Positions 1 through 9,500 of a stretch of DNA of 64,000 bases are shown piece after piece. Origin of the DNA: Chitinophaga caseinilytica (lineage in GTDB: Bacteria > Bacteroidota > Bacteroidia > Chitinophagales > Chitinophagaceae); the NCBI RefSeq assembly GCF_038396765.1, contig NZ_CP150096.1, positions 62,001-126,000 of the forward strand, written 5' to 3'. Both the position numbers and the translations under genes were made by a program. The stretch's first letter is position 1, and every line of letters begins with the position of its first letter. The notes below the pieces were generated by a model. It was not told the DNA's origin. It saw nothing but the letters and a program-made list of their open reading frames with translations, and did no database searches.

Positions 1-1
1 C

Positions 2-1147
2 ACGCCCAACCGGTCGGGCAAATTCGTGGTCTCCGTCTGCGTTTCGGAATGGGACCGGCGCACGAAACGATTGCTGGGGACGCATCAAAAAGATATTCTC
101 ATCACCGTTTATAATTGCGCCACCCGCATCACCGCATCCACCCCATCGACGCTGTACCATTGCAACGACTCCCTCGGCATGCGCGTCCCCATCACCAACA
201 ACAGCGTGGCGGGATATACTTCGCGCTTCCTCTGGTATTTCAGCGACGGGACCGACACCATTACCGACTCGCGGAACATCTTCTTCAAAACCTTCGCCGA
301 CACCGGTGTATATACCGTGAAACTGGTCGTGAACCCCGGGCTCCCGTGTACAGACAGCACTACCGGCCGCATCTTCAACTACCCGGGGCTGCGCACGGGA
401 TTCACCGTGCAGGGCGTCTGCCGCGAAAACCCCGTCTTTTTTACGGATACTTCGACTTACCGGAATGGCGTGATCACCCGCCGGCAGTGGGATTTCGGGG
501 TGCCCGGAACAGACAACGACACATCGAGCCTCACGGCACCGCTGTACCGGTACGCTAACGGTGACGTATATACGATAAGACTGCACATCCAGACCAACCG
601 CGGGTGCGACGCCACCGTCACGAAAAACTTCCGGTTGTATGAAGTGAGACCATTTGCGGGGAACGATACCATCCTCGCCAGGGGACAGCCTTTGCGGCTG
701 AACGGACAGGGTGGGGAAATTTACCGGTGGTCTCCCGGAACGGGGCTCGACAATCCGGACGTGGCCGATCCGATGCTGAACTGGAACGAGGAAATCACGT
801 TCCGGCTGCGCGTCAGTAATCCGCAGGGCTGCGTCGGGTTCGACGATATCAATGTCAAATATTACACCGGCCCGGAATTCTATATTCCCAACGCTTTTTC
901 GCCGAACGGCGATGGCAACAACGATTTCTTCCGGTTCATTCCCGTGGGGATCAAGGAATATTACTATTTCCGGATCTTCAACCGGTGGGGCGAGCTCGTC
1001 TATAATTCGCTCGAATTCCGGAAGGGATGGGACGGTACCTACAAAGGCAAGCCAGCCGCGATCGACACGTATCTCTGGATTTTGGAAGGCCTGGACCTGA
1101 ACGGGGTCAAGATTTCCAAAAAAGGGACCGTAACTTTGCTTCGCTAA
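2..1147 (+). CDS. PKD-domain protein with gliding motility-associated (T9SS type B) C-terminal domain, 5'-truncated
   Basis: The frame is open to the left edge (codons before the GTG at 26 read TPNRSGKF), so this is the 3' end of a larger gene. About 380 residues are visible. At least two PKD-like beta-sandwich units show the pattern FSDGTDT...DTGVYTVKLVV and WDFGVPGTDN...YANGDVYTIRL. The last ~85 residues carry the hallmark IPNAFSPNGDGNNDFF followed by FNRWGELVYNS, W-G-Y-K-G and a final hydrophobic strand. This is the gliding motility-associated C-terminal domain, known as a type IX secretion signal. The protein is therefore expected to be exported and attached to or released from the cell surface. 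Its ligand or role cannot be read from the fragment. The sorting domain is certain, the rest is not. Confidence 0.9.
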   Translation, partial: TPNRSGKFVVSVCVSEWDRRTKRLLGTHQKDILITVYNCATRITASTPSTLYHCNDSLGMRVPITNNSVAGYTSRFLWYFSDGTDTITDSRNIFFKTFADTGVYTVKLVVNPGLPCTDSTTGRIFNYPGLRTGFTVQGVCRENPVFFTDTSTYRNGVITRRQWDFGVPGTDNDTSSLTAPLYRYANGDVYTIRLHIQTNRGCDATVTKNFRLYEVRPFAGNDTILARGQPLRLNGQGGEIYRWSPGTGLDNPDVADPMLNWNEEITFRLRVSNPQGCVGFDDINVKYYTGPEFYIPNAFSPNGDGNNDFFRFIPVGIKEYYYFRIFNRWGELVYNSLEFRKGWDGTYKGKPAAIDTYLWILEGLDLNGVKISKKGTVTLLR

Positions 1148-1158
1148 ACGTTCATAAC

Positions 1159-1920
1159 ATGAAGACTGGAAAAACCGCACTCATTACCGGCGCTACCGCC
1201 GGGTTCGGAGAAGCCTGCGCAGAAAGGTTCGCGCGGGAAGGATATCGCCTGATCGTTACCGGCAGAAGAAAGGAAAGGCTGGCCGCCCTGCAACAGAAGC
1301 TGGAAGAAGGTTTCGGGGCGGAAGTAATGCCACTGGAATTCGACGTCCGGTCCCGGGAGGCCGTTACCGCCGCGCTGGAAAGCCTGCCAGACAACTGGCG
1401 GCAGATCGATGTGCTGGTGAACAATGCCGGCCTTGCGCTCGACCTTTCCACCATCGACGAAGGGAATGTGGACGATTGGGAAACGATGATCGACACGAAC
1501 GTGAAGGGGCTTTTATACGTGAGCCGCACCGTGATCCCCTGGATGAAAGCACGGAAAAGCGGGCACATCATCAACATCGGTTCTACCGCCGCCAAGATCG
1601 TTTATGCCAAAGGGAATGTGTATTGTGCCACCAAAGCGGCCGTTGACGCGCTGTCGCAGGGCATGCGGATCGATCTGCTGCCTTACGGGATCAAGGTGAC
1701 GGCGGTGCACCCCGGAGCCGCGGAAACCGAGTTCTCGCTCGTGCGCTTCAAAGGCGATGAAAGTCGCGCCAAAGACGTTTACACTGGTTTTCAACCGCTT
1801 AAAGCGGAAGATGTGGCGGATGTGGTTTGGTATTGCGCTTCCCTGCCGGCGCATGTCTGCATCAACGACCTCGTGGTGACCGCAACGGCGCAGGCGAACG
1901 CTTATTATACCTTCAAATAA
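1159..1920 (+). CDS. SDR family NAD(P)-dependent oxidoreductase (YdfG-like)
   Basis: A 253-residue classical short-chain dehydrogenase/reductase. The start is the ATG at 1159, just after the previous stop; the open frame further upstream overlaps that gene and is not used. A Rossmann TGATAGFG motif lies at residues 10-17, NNAG at 88-91, Asn114, and the catalytic set Ser142, Tyr155 and Lys159 (YCATK). Arg36-Arg37 after the second beta strand favour NADP(H). It most resembles the YdfG group, NADP-dependent 3-hydroxy acid (serine/allo-threonine) dehydrogenases, but SDR substrate calls from sequence are weak. It is cytosolic, with no signal peptide. It lies 11 bp after the T9SS protein and may simply be co-transcribed with it. 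Confidence 0.9.
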   Translation: MKTGKTALITGATAGFGEACAERFAREGYRLIVTGRRKERLAALQQKLEEGFGAEVMPLEFDVRSREAVTAALESLPDNWRQIDVLVNNAGLALDLSTIDEGNVDDWETMIDTNVKGLLYVSRTVIPWMKARKSGHIINIGSTAAKIVYAKGNVYCATKAAVDALSQGMRIDLLPYGIKVTAVHPGAAETEFSLVRFKGDESRAKDVYTGFQPLKAEDVADVVWYCASLPAHVCINDLVVTATAQANAYYTFK

Positions 1921-1963
1921 AAAACTACACATTAGTGTTATTATACATTTTATAATTATCTAT

Positions 1964-1971
1964 TATATTTG
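1964..1971 (+). promoter_or_regulatory. Bacteroidota -7 promoter element (TATATTTG)
   Basis: Exact match to the Bacteroidota -7 consensus TAnnTTTG in an AT-rich stretch after the SDR stop. No clear -33 TTG is seen. It would start a transcript near 1976-1979 that runs through the small ORF at 2134 to the terminator at 2314-2348. Confidence 0.5.
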
Positions 1972-1972
1972 A

Positions 1973-2133
1973 AATCCCTATAAATTGGGAGAGCCGTAGG
2001 GATTGACAAGCGCCCCAGCACGGGTTTGCCTTATAAATACCACTTACAGACGAGCGACACAGAAAGTACCATCCCACCAAAAGGGTGAGATGCCCAACGA
2101 TGAGCCTATTGATAATCCTATAACCATATCCCT
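1973..2133 (+). ncRNA. Putative structured leader / small RNA
   Basis: About 160 bases with no long ORF, between the promoter-like box and a small ORF. The 8-base arm at 1973-1980 (AATCCCTA) is exactly complementary to 1997-2004 (TAGGGATT), giving a hairpin with a 16-base loop. The same TAGGGAT (1997-2003) is also exactly complementary to 2128-2134, whose last base is the A of the ATG at 2134, so two exclusive pairings are possible. A smaller hairpin is possible in CACC-AAAAG-GGTG near 2074-2087. It matches no RNA family I can name. If transcription starts at about 1977, the first arm would be shortened to about five base pairs. The functional call is inference. Confidence 0.3.
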
Positions 2134-2295
2134 ATGCTAACATTTGTTACTATGTACATCATCAGGTTGTACTATCCGAGATGTAAGGAGTTTCTGGGAG
2201 CGTATTTTGATAGTTCCCGAAGAAACAATTACGGCCGCTGGGCCATGCGTCAGAGCTGGAAGGCCGAGAAGCAATGGTCGTGGGGCTACAACTGA
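2134..2295 (+). CDS. Small protein of unknown function (53 aa)
   Basis: ATG to TGA ORF of 53 codons, not recognised. The N-terminus is hydrophobic and aromatic (MLTFVTMYIIRLYYP); the rest is basic and tryptophan-rich, ending WKAEKQWSWGYN. There is one Cys (C17). A second possible start is M7 at 2152. Support for a real gene is contextual: a TAnnTTTG box 170 bp upstream and a strong terminator 18 bp downstream bracket it, with the neighbouring genes outside that unit. A 90-codon ORF in another frame runs through the terminator and is less credible. It could be a membrane-active peptide, a leader peptide, or chance. Confidence 0.4.
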   Translation: MLTFVTMYIIRLYYPRCKEFLGAYFDSSRRNNYGRWAMRQSWKAEKQWSWGYN

Positions 2296-2313
2296 CTCTC
2301 AAACTACCGTATT

Positions 2314-2348
2314 AAAAAAGAGGACGCCGCAAAGCGCCCTCTTTTTTT
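2314..2348. terminator. Bidirectional intrinsic terminator
   Basis: Stem AGAGG-CGC / GCG-CCTCT with one mismatch and a CGCAAA loop, with a run of A on the left and seven T on the right. It can end the small-ORF transcript on the plus strand and the BNR lipoprotein operon on the minus strand. Confidence 0.75.
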
Positions 2349-2369
2349 ATTCCCGTTATATACTGATCG

Positions 2370-3581
2370 TCAATCCCAATCCACCCTTCTCACACAAATC
2401 ATTTCCTTCCCCCTGACCCTTTTCCGGTACGCCACCGCCACCGTTTTTTCCGCCACCGGTTTCATGACGGGGAATACGGATTGCTCGCCTTCGCCGGTAA
2501 GGTAGCCCGTTGACAGGGTTTTGCCTTCGGGGGATTTATGCACGAAGCCAATGCGGTTCGTCGTGGTATCGGAAGGTTCGTCCCAGGCCAATAGCAGATC
2601 GCCGTTGGATGCGGATACGAGTTGCGGATGTTTGGCCGTTGGTTTGGCGCTGATGCTTTCGCGGCTGGAAAAACTGATCCCGTTGTTGATGGATTTTCCG
2701 TAGAAAACGCCCTGTCCGCCGCCCATCGTAAACCACGCGAAATGCAGTCCGCTGCGGTTGCTGGTCATCGTAGGACCGGTGTGCGGACAACCGTTCACCG
2801 CCCAATTGTCTGCACTGATCCGCACTGGTTGGGTAAATGTTGCGCCGCCGTCTTTGGAATACATATGCACCATATCGCGGATGGTGTCGTGGATGATGTC
2901 GCGGAACGCGACGTGAAGGCCGCCCTGCGGATCGGTGTAGAGGGATGTGCGGCAGCATTGGCAAACCGTTTGCACGAGGGGGCGCGGCCGCTCGAAGCCC
3001 TGTTGCCCGGAAGTTGCGATGAACAATGTGGAACCTTCGAGGGGATGGTCTTTCCGGTTATCCAGCCAAACGCACGCCACATTCCCGTCTGGTAATGGCG
3101 ACATGTCGAAATACCGCTGATCGTACCCCGCCGTATCCGTCACCAAAGGCACGGCTGGTTGCCAATTTTTACCGCCGTCGGAAGAGCGGACGTACCATAC
3201 TTTGCCGGCGTATTTGTTGCGCGGATCGGGGTTACGGGTGCCGAACATCGCGATCGCTTCCCTGTTTTTCCGGAACACGATCTTCGGCATATTTTCAGGT
3301 TGCGGCGAAATGCCGGTAGCGGTAGTTACGGGAACGGCTTGACCGAAATGTTCGCCCCCGTCTTCCGAAACTGCGTACCAGAGCGAGCCTTCGTCGCTAC
3401 CGGGTTCCTGTTCCACCCAGCTCACGATGAGCCGGCCGGCCGCGTCGTGCGAAATATGCGTGCAGGAAGCGAGTTTGTTCGTGTCGGAAAGGATGTGCTC
3501 CCCTCCCGCCCGGAATCCCTGCTGCTGCCCGCAACCAGCTGCCATAGCGGTGATGAATAAGAAAATAAAGTATCGTTGCAT
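2370..3581 (-). CDS. BNR/Asp-box repeat (sialidase-fold) lipoprotein with CxCC motif
   Basis: A 403-residue protein with a lipoprotein signal peptide (AMAAGC, Cys17). Three Asp-box motifs, SEDGGEHF (72-79), SSDGGKNW (133-140) and SKDGGATF (242-249), indicate a six-bladed sialidase-type beta-propeller. I do not see enough of the sialidase catalytic arginine triad to call an active sialidase, so exo-alpha-sialidase would be over-annotation. Unusual are CQCC at 207-210, Cys40 in ASCTH and CPHTGP at 265-270, which together could bind a metal. Its ATG overlaps the stop of the TonB receptor gene by one base (TGATG), indicating translational coupling and a joint role at the outer membrane. A metal-related or ligand-capturing surface lipoprotein is inference. 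Confidence 0.75.
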   Translation of the reverse strand: MQRYFIFLFITAMAAGCGQQQGFRAGGEHILSDTNKLASCTHISHDAAGRLIVSWVEQEPGSDEGSLWYAVSEDGGEHFGQAVPVTTATGISPQPENMPKIVFRKNREAIAMFGTRNPDPRNKYAGKVWYVRSSDGGKNWQPAVPLVTDTAGYDQRYFDMSPLPDGNVACVWLDNRKDHPLEGSTLFIATSGQQGFERPRPLVQTVCQCCRTSLYTDPQGGLHVAFRDIIHDTIRDMVHMYSKDGGATFTQPVRISADNWAVNGCPHTGPTMTSNRSGLHFAWFTMGGGQGVFYGKSINNGISFSSRESISAKPTAKHPQLVSASNGDLLLAWDEPSDTTTNRIGFVHKSPEGKTLSTGYLTGEGEQSVFPVMKPVAEKTVAVAYRKRVRGKEMICVRRVDWD

Positions 3582-5862
3582 CAGGATTTTTGTTTGGCGG
3601 TAAATGTATAAGCGACGCCGAAGTTGAACGTGCGCACCGGCCCCGGGCGATAGCTGTCGCCAAATGCGCTCTTTTCGGCGGTGGTGGCGTAAGTTGCATC
3701 GAACAGGTTACGGCAGTTCACCCAGCACTCCACCGGCCCGAACTGGTAACCGGCACGGGCGTTGAAGAGATCGTAACCGCCGTAGCGCGCCGTGTTGGCG
3801 GGGTCCATGAAATAGCTGCCCACATGCTGCCACTCCATGCCCAGGCGAAGGTGCCGGACGGGCTTCCAGGTGGCTTCGGAATTGGTGATCCATTCGGGTG
3901 CGGTGTTCATCCGGTTGCCGTCGTATTTTTTTCCCTTATCCTCGAACGTTACAAAGTCATGCCGCGCGAAAGTGCCGCTGGTACGGATTTCCAGCGAAGG
4001 CAGCAACGCATAGCGCGCACTCCATTCTATACCTGCGTGCTTCGTTTTACCGGCGTTGCGGTTTTCGGTGGAATTGTCGGCCAGACGAACACTGATGATC
4101 TCGTTTTCGCCATCCATCCGGTACAGGCTCATTTCCGCATGTCCCTTTCCTTTCGCAAAACCCATCCAGCCGCCGATCTCGAAGTTGCGGTAACTGGCGG
4201 GCCGGAGCGTAGGCACCTTCACACCACGATACAGTTCCGAAATGTTCGGCGGTGCAAAACCCACGCTGTAATTGGCGTACAGGCCGCGGTTATGGCCAAA
4301 GTCGTACGTAAGGCCCAACTTAGGCGTCCAGGCTTCGTAGTGGTTCCGCTCGTCGGGGGAACCGGTAAAGGCAGACGGCGGCAGGTGGTTATCGAAGCGG
4401 CAATCCATCCGGTCGTACCGCAGCGCCGCGATCAGTTTCATATTGGCGAACGGGTTCATTTCGCCCTGCACATACAGCGCCGTATTCACGAGGTCTACCT
4501 TGTAATCAGTGAGCACGGAATCCGTTTTCGTATAGCCGGTGAAGTAACCCCTGCCGTCGCGGTCCACGTCGATGAACTGAGCGTAATACGTAGCCGGGCT
4601 GTAATCGGCGCTGAAGCCCCCGGTCAAAGAAGCGCCCTTCCATCCAAAACGTTTCCTGTGCTGCACGAGCAGGCCCCCGCTCTGGAACGCGTCGCTGTTG
4701 ATTTCGCCCCTGGCTTTGAGGGGATTGTTGGTAGTTTTGATGGCGTAAAAAGGATTCTGGCCGATCTCGTTGTGGCGATAGAAAACGGAGAAACTCGTCT
4801 GGTCGGCATCGTTCCACTGTTTCTCCAGCGTGCTCCTGAACCGGAAAGCCTTCACCAGCCGGTACGAGAACGTGTGCATACTTTTGTAGTTGCGGGAGAA
4901 GAAGTTGGCGCTGTCTACACCGCCGGTCTGGTCGGTCTTATAATCCACGAAGGTAGCGGCGTTCGTCCAGGTGGTGCGCTCATCGAATTTGTACTGCGTT
5001 TTGAGGGTGAGCGCCAGCTTGTGGAAATCACTGTGCTCGATGCGGCCGTTGCGCTGGTCGGCGTAATATCCGCCAACCCACACGCCCAGCTTGCCTTTTG
5101 TGCCCGACAGATTAAAATCGGTGCGTTTGTATCCGCCGTCGCTCATTTCCGCCTGGATTTTCCCGGTAGTAACGGGCGTGGGTTGCGCGGTCAGAAAATT
5201 GACGGCCCCGCCCACGGCTTCGCTGCCGTACAGCGACGAAGCCGGCCCCCTGATCACTTCGATCCTTTGCAGCGCCGCCATGTTGATCTCGATGAGGGCG
5301 TTGTGGTTGAAATCGCCGACGGTGCGGATGGGCAATCCGTCTTCCATATATAAAAACAGGCTTTTATACCCGATCGGCTGGCGGATGGCCATGGTGTGCT
5401 GTTCGTTCCCCAGGTCTGCCATATACACGCCGCTCACTTTGTTCAGTACCTGTTCCAGCGAAGTGGCTTTTGTTTCGCGGAGGGTTTGGGCGTTGAGCGT
5501 GCTGATGGCGATGGGCGCATCGGAGCGGTACTGGCGCTGCCGGCCGGCAGACACGATGATTTCGCCGAGCTTGCCGGCGAGGGGCTCCATGACGAAAACG
5601 TGCTCGTCTCCCCCGAAACCTTCACACAGCAGGCGGCATAACCGATGCAGGAAGCTTTCATGGAATCGGCCCCGGGCGGGCAATGCAGGGTAAATCGGCC
5701 CGAAGCGTCTGTCTGGCAGCCCGTTCCGCCGGCCTGGACGGTTACGTTGGGAAGGGCTTGCCGGGTAAGGGCGTCTATCACCCTACCCTTTACCTTTTCC
5801 TGCGCGTTGGCCGAAATCCCGGCCAGCACGAGGCAAAGCGTTATGTATAAAATGCGGTGCAT
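3581..5862 (-). CDS. TonB-dependent receptor, frameshifted as read at 5610-5614
   Basis: Outer-membrane receptor for energised import. The ATG at 5862 opens with a signal peptide (LVLAGISANAQ) and a carboxypeptidase-regulatory-like domain (VKGRVIDALTRQALPNVTV). That frame is lost after VKVSG; the plug and barrel continue in another frame from GDEHVFVMEPL. Adding one base to the five-C run (plus strand) joins them into 760 residues, a normal length. Plug motifs follow (ISTLNAQTLRE, IEVIRGPASSLYGSEAVGGAVNF), then a 22-strand-type barrel ending in AYTFTAKQKS. It resembles the BtuB/CirA/FepA group; the substrate is not readable. It lies between a small Cys protein and the BNR lipoprotein in one operon. 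The break is more likely a sequence error than a true pseudogene. Confidence 0.85.
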
Positions 5863-6029
5863 GTTGGATAGCTATTGACGTATACGTATGCGGGCGCATA
5901 CCTGTTGCCAGGCGCACGCAAAAATGCGCGCGGAATGTCCGGCAACGGGAGCGTATACGGGTAAATGGAAACCGGTCCTTCAGGAGGACGGTAATGCAAT
6001 TCGTCTGAAAAAAGATAAATGGGAAGCGT

Positions 6030-6388
6030 TTACGCCCGTGGGGGTGGAACACGGCGTGGAGGGGTCTGGTTGGCACATCCGACAAATATGCCGGGCGGAT
6101 GCGCACCGCCTTTTCGGGACGCAACAGCAGTTGCGAGGCGGTTTGGGCAATGAGGATTTCGAACTTCTCGGTGACCGAATTACCGCTATGGTCTTTCTTC
6201 TGCTGCTCCTGCATCTTTTTCATGAGCACGCAATGACCGTCGCAATGCAATTTTGGTTTCGACCTGTTGATGCAAAGCACCCGGGAGATATACTCCTTGT
6301 TCAGCGAAAATTCCGCCAGCACGAGACCTTTGCTGAACGTCTGCAGCAACAGTCCACCGAGAATGACTATGACGAAAATCTGTTTCAT
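6030..6388 (-). CDS. Small cysteine-containing exported or membrane-anchored protein, probably frameshifted at its 3' end
   Basis: The ATG at 6388 starts MKQIFVIVILGGLLLQTF, a signal anchor. Then follows an invariant-looking patch LCINRSKPKLHCDGHCVLMKK with Cys39, Cys49 and Cys53 and His48/52, a possible metal site. As read, the frame runs on to 5783, overlapping the TonB gene. Adding one base to the five-G run at 6040-6044 ends it as FHPPRA-stop at 6030-6032 (119 residues), which fits my recollection that such Bacteroidota proteins end in FHPP plus a few residues. It is first in the operon with the TonB receptor and the Cys-motif lipoprotein. Function is unknown; metal handling is inference. 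Confidence 0.6.
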
Positions 6389-6396
6389 GAACGCCA

Positions 6397-6404
6397 CAAA
6401 AATA
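6397..6404 (-). promoter_or_regulatory. Promoter -7 element for the TonB operon (TATTTTTG)
   Basis: Exact TAnnTTTG on the minus strand, eight bases before the ATG at 6388. Transcription would begin at or next to the start codon, a nearly leaderless mRNA. No matching -33 TTG is seen. Confidence 0.45.
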
Positions 6405-6446
6405 CGCGCAGAACGGATACGGTGGAATGATTTACGTCAATCCCGC

Positions 6447-6484
6447 AATAAAAACGGGGAGACCGTTGTCATCGGTCTCCCCGT
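6447..6484 (-). terminator. Intrinsic terminator of sprA
   Basis: Perfect 12-bp stem ACGGGGAGACCG / CGGTCTCCCCGT (6454-6465 with 6473-6484), 7-base loop, followed on the minus strand by a T run. It is placed 29 bp after the sprA stop. Confidence 0.85.
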
Positions 6485-6512
6485 CACCAGGATTCTTTTC
6501 GCCTGCCGGCCG

Positions 6513-9500
6513 CTATTGCGCCAGCATGAACCGCAAGGTTACGCCCCCTCGTGTGTTCGTGATCGGGTAAGCCGTCGAAATCACGGGGATGGTTTGCCTG
6601 CGGTCGTAGAAGAATTTGATATTCAATCTATTATTGACCACATAGTCGATAGATGGCGCGATGCTGACCACTTTCTGACCGCTGGTCGGGATCACGATGT
6701 CGGCATCCAGCCGGTTGTTGACCGTTTTATCGTCGCGGAAGCTCAGGTCCATCCGGAAGTTGAGGTCGTTTTCCAGCCGTTTCCCGCCGTCTTTCCCGAT
6801 ACGGATGGGCAGGGGCAATCCTCTCACGCGGTATCCGCCGCCGATGGTGATCTCGCTCGAGCGCATTTCGCTCAGCTGGTAGTCGATGAGGCTGAGGCTG
6901 AGGGTCCGGCTTTTCCGGAAGCCTACGCGGATGTTCAGCGAGTTGGTGAACGTGAGGTCGGCCTCCAGGAGCGGTACGAACTGCTCGGTAATGGTAAGGT
7001 TCGGCACGAGGAAATACGGCACGTAGTTGCCCGAAACGGTGTCGCGGAAGGCCGGGTAACCGAGGATCAGCGGGTCGTAATACATGAGCGCCGTATTATA
7101 GGAGTTCATGCTCAGCAGGCCGGTGTAAGCGTGCGTGAGGGTAAAATTGGTCAGGAAGTCGGTAAACGGTTTGATGCGGCTCAGCCCGTTATAAGTGATC
7201 CGCCAGTTCGGCCGCGGCAGGATGTTTTTGAACGGATTAGACCGTACGTTGGCATTGGTATGCTTGAGCAGCGGTGCGTTTTCCGGGCTCGTTCCGGTGT
7301 AGGCGGCGAGGAATGCCGGCACCAGCACGTCTTGCGCATACCGGCCGTAACCGTAACGGTATTGCGGGTCTTTCGGATCGTATTTCGGAACGGAACCGCT
7401 GTTGTTGTAAGGGTTCAGTTTGCCGAGGCGCTCTGAAATGGCCGAGCGGAAATTTTCGAAATCGCGGAAGGTGGTAGACACGCCGTCTTCCGTATTGATC
7501 TTGCCCCACATCGTCTTGATGGCGATGAAGGTGATCTCGAAGCCGCCCGCGTCGTAGGGGTTCAGGTGATTGAACACCCCGTTGCCGATGGTATCCTTGA
7601 ACAACTCGGTGTGCGTTTTGGAGAAGGAACGGGTAAGGTTCAGGTCGATGCGCAGGTCGCGGACGGGCTCCAGTTGCGCCTGGATGTCGAGCCGCTGGGT
7701 GAACTGCTGCTGGAACTGGATGTTGAACAGGGTATCCGGGCTGAGGAGGCCTTTCTTCGCGAAATTGTCCATCCAGGCCTTGTCGGGTTGTTTTCCGAGC
7801 ACGAATCCGATCCCGGGCGACATCGACTGCCAGTTCATCCCCAGCAGCTTGGTGCTGTCGAGGTACCCCGGCATGCGGGTCCCGGAATTCTCGCTATAGT
7901 TCACGTTCACACGCTTGAGCGCCATCACGATCCGCATGAGCGTCTTCGCCACGCCGGACGGTTGCCCGTCGTCGGCCTTCTTGGTTTCCTGCCCGTCTTT
8001 CTGCGGCGCGTTGTTCATTAAAGGCGGAACGTAATCGGAGCCGCCGGCGCTGGAGATGTTCATCTTCCGCAGCCATTTGCTCTTATTATACAGATCGTTG
8101 AACTTGAATTCCGCTGCCACGGTTTTCTGGTTGGAGTTCTCGATGGCGTTGCCCAGGTACATCGCCAGCCGCGATGCGCCGATCCAACGGTATTCCGTTC
8201 CATAGCTCAGCGCCACGCTCGTCCAGCTCAGGGCCGGGAATTTGGCGGTGGGCAAAGTATAGGTCAGGTTGGCATTGTGGAAATAGTTGGTGGTACGGCC
8301 GCCCTTGAAGAAGTTGCCTCTCACGGAATCTTTCTTGATGCTGGTATTGATGCGCCCGTCCGGCTCGTCGATGCGCGCGTTGTTCACGGCGTTGAAGTCG
8401 AGCGAAAGGTTGCGGGAGAAATCCCATTTCAGGGAATAATACCGGTCGAAGCGGAAGAACTTGTCGTACGTTTCCGGCAGTTGGAACTGTCCGCCGCCGA
8501 TGTTGCGCATGCGGGTGGCGCCGAACTGGCGGGTAATATCGGCCCGGAAGCTCATGAGCGTGGGCACGTAATTGACGTTGAAGTCGCGGAGGAGCGCCAG
8601 CCAGGGAGATTTGTTCTTGATGAACTTGAACGGCTCCAGGAACTTCTGGGTACCGTTGAAAGTATAGCCCAGGCCGCCGCGGTGGCGGGTGAGCACATCG
8701 CTCTGGATCACGGGGTTGTGGCGGGTGATCTGGCTGAAGGAATAGCTGATGTCGAAGTTCTCGATATCCCACAGGCGGTTTTTGGTTCGGCCTACCGACA
8801 GCTTGCGGACGTTGGTGAGGTTCAGGCTCTTGATGGAGGTGAAATCCTGCGCGTTGCGGCGGATGGAATCGCGGTGCTCGCGGTTCCGGGCCATGGCGAG
8901 TTTATCTTTCAGCTTGATGTCGAGGTCGTATGGATCGTATTCCGGGTTGCTGGTCGTTTTGGAATATCCGGCATACACGGGAATGGTGATGCCCGCACGT
9001 TTCGGGAGCAGTTTCCCGAAATCGAGGTTGGTAGCGATGTCGTACTGGAGGAAGTTGTCGCGGAAACGGTCGTTCACGCGCTGGTCGATCCCGCCGAAGC
9101 CCGCCGTGTGCATGTTACCGCTGAACGTCACGGTACCCAGGTCGGCCAGGTCGATGTCCATCCGCGCCAGCGCCGCATAACCGCCTTTCTCGTCCAACCC
9201 TGTCAAACGCATTTCGTTGAACCATACTTCGGTACATTTCGGCAAACCGTCGTCTTTCGGGTTGGTCACCCCGATCATCACGTTACGCACATCGCCCAGG
9301 CTGGGGTTACCCACCACCGCTACGATGGCGTTGCCGTCGCGCTCTTCGTACGGTATCAGCGGCGACGCTCCATTATTATTACGTGCCATCTTCAACTTCG
9401 CGAAGCGGTCGAGATCGAGGTCGAGGTTATTGGCTTCCGGCCAGATTTCCGTATCCCGCGCCGAGCCCCAGGGCGTCAGCTTCATGGGAATGCGGTACTC

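Noticed and set aside
2144..2416. 90-codon ORF in the 2.1-2.4 kb gap
   Set aside because: It reads through a strong terminator and into the end of the lipoprotein gene; the 53-codon ORF in another frame fits the promoter and terminator better.
2370..3581. Active exo-alpha-sialidase
   Set aside because: Asp boxes show the fold only; the catalytic Arg/Tyr/Glu set was not recognisable and no sialic acid genes are nearby.
5783..6030. Extended C-terminus of the small Cys protein
   Set aside because: Residues beyond FHP are not family-like and overlap the TonB gene; a one-base correction gives a stop right after FHPPRA.
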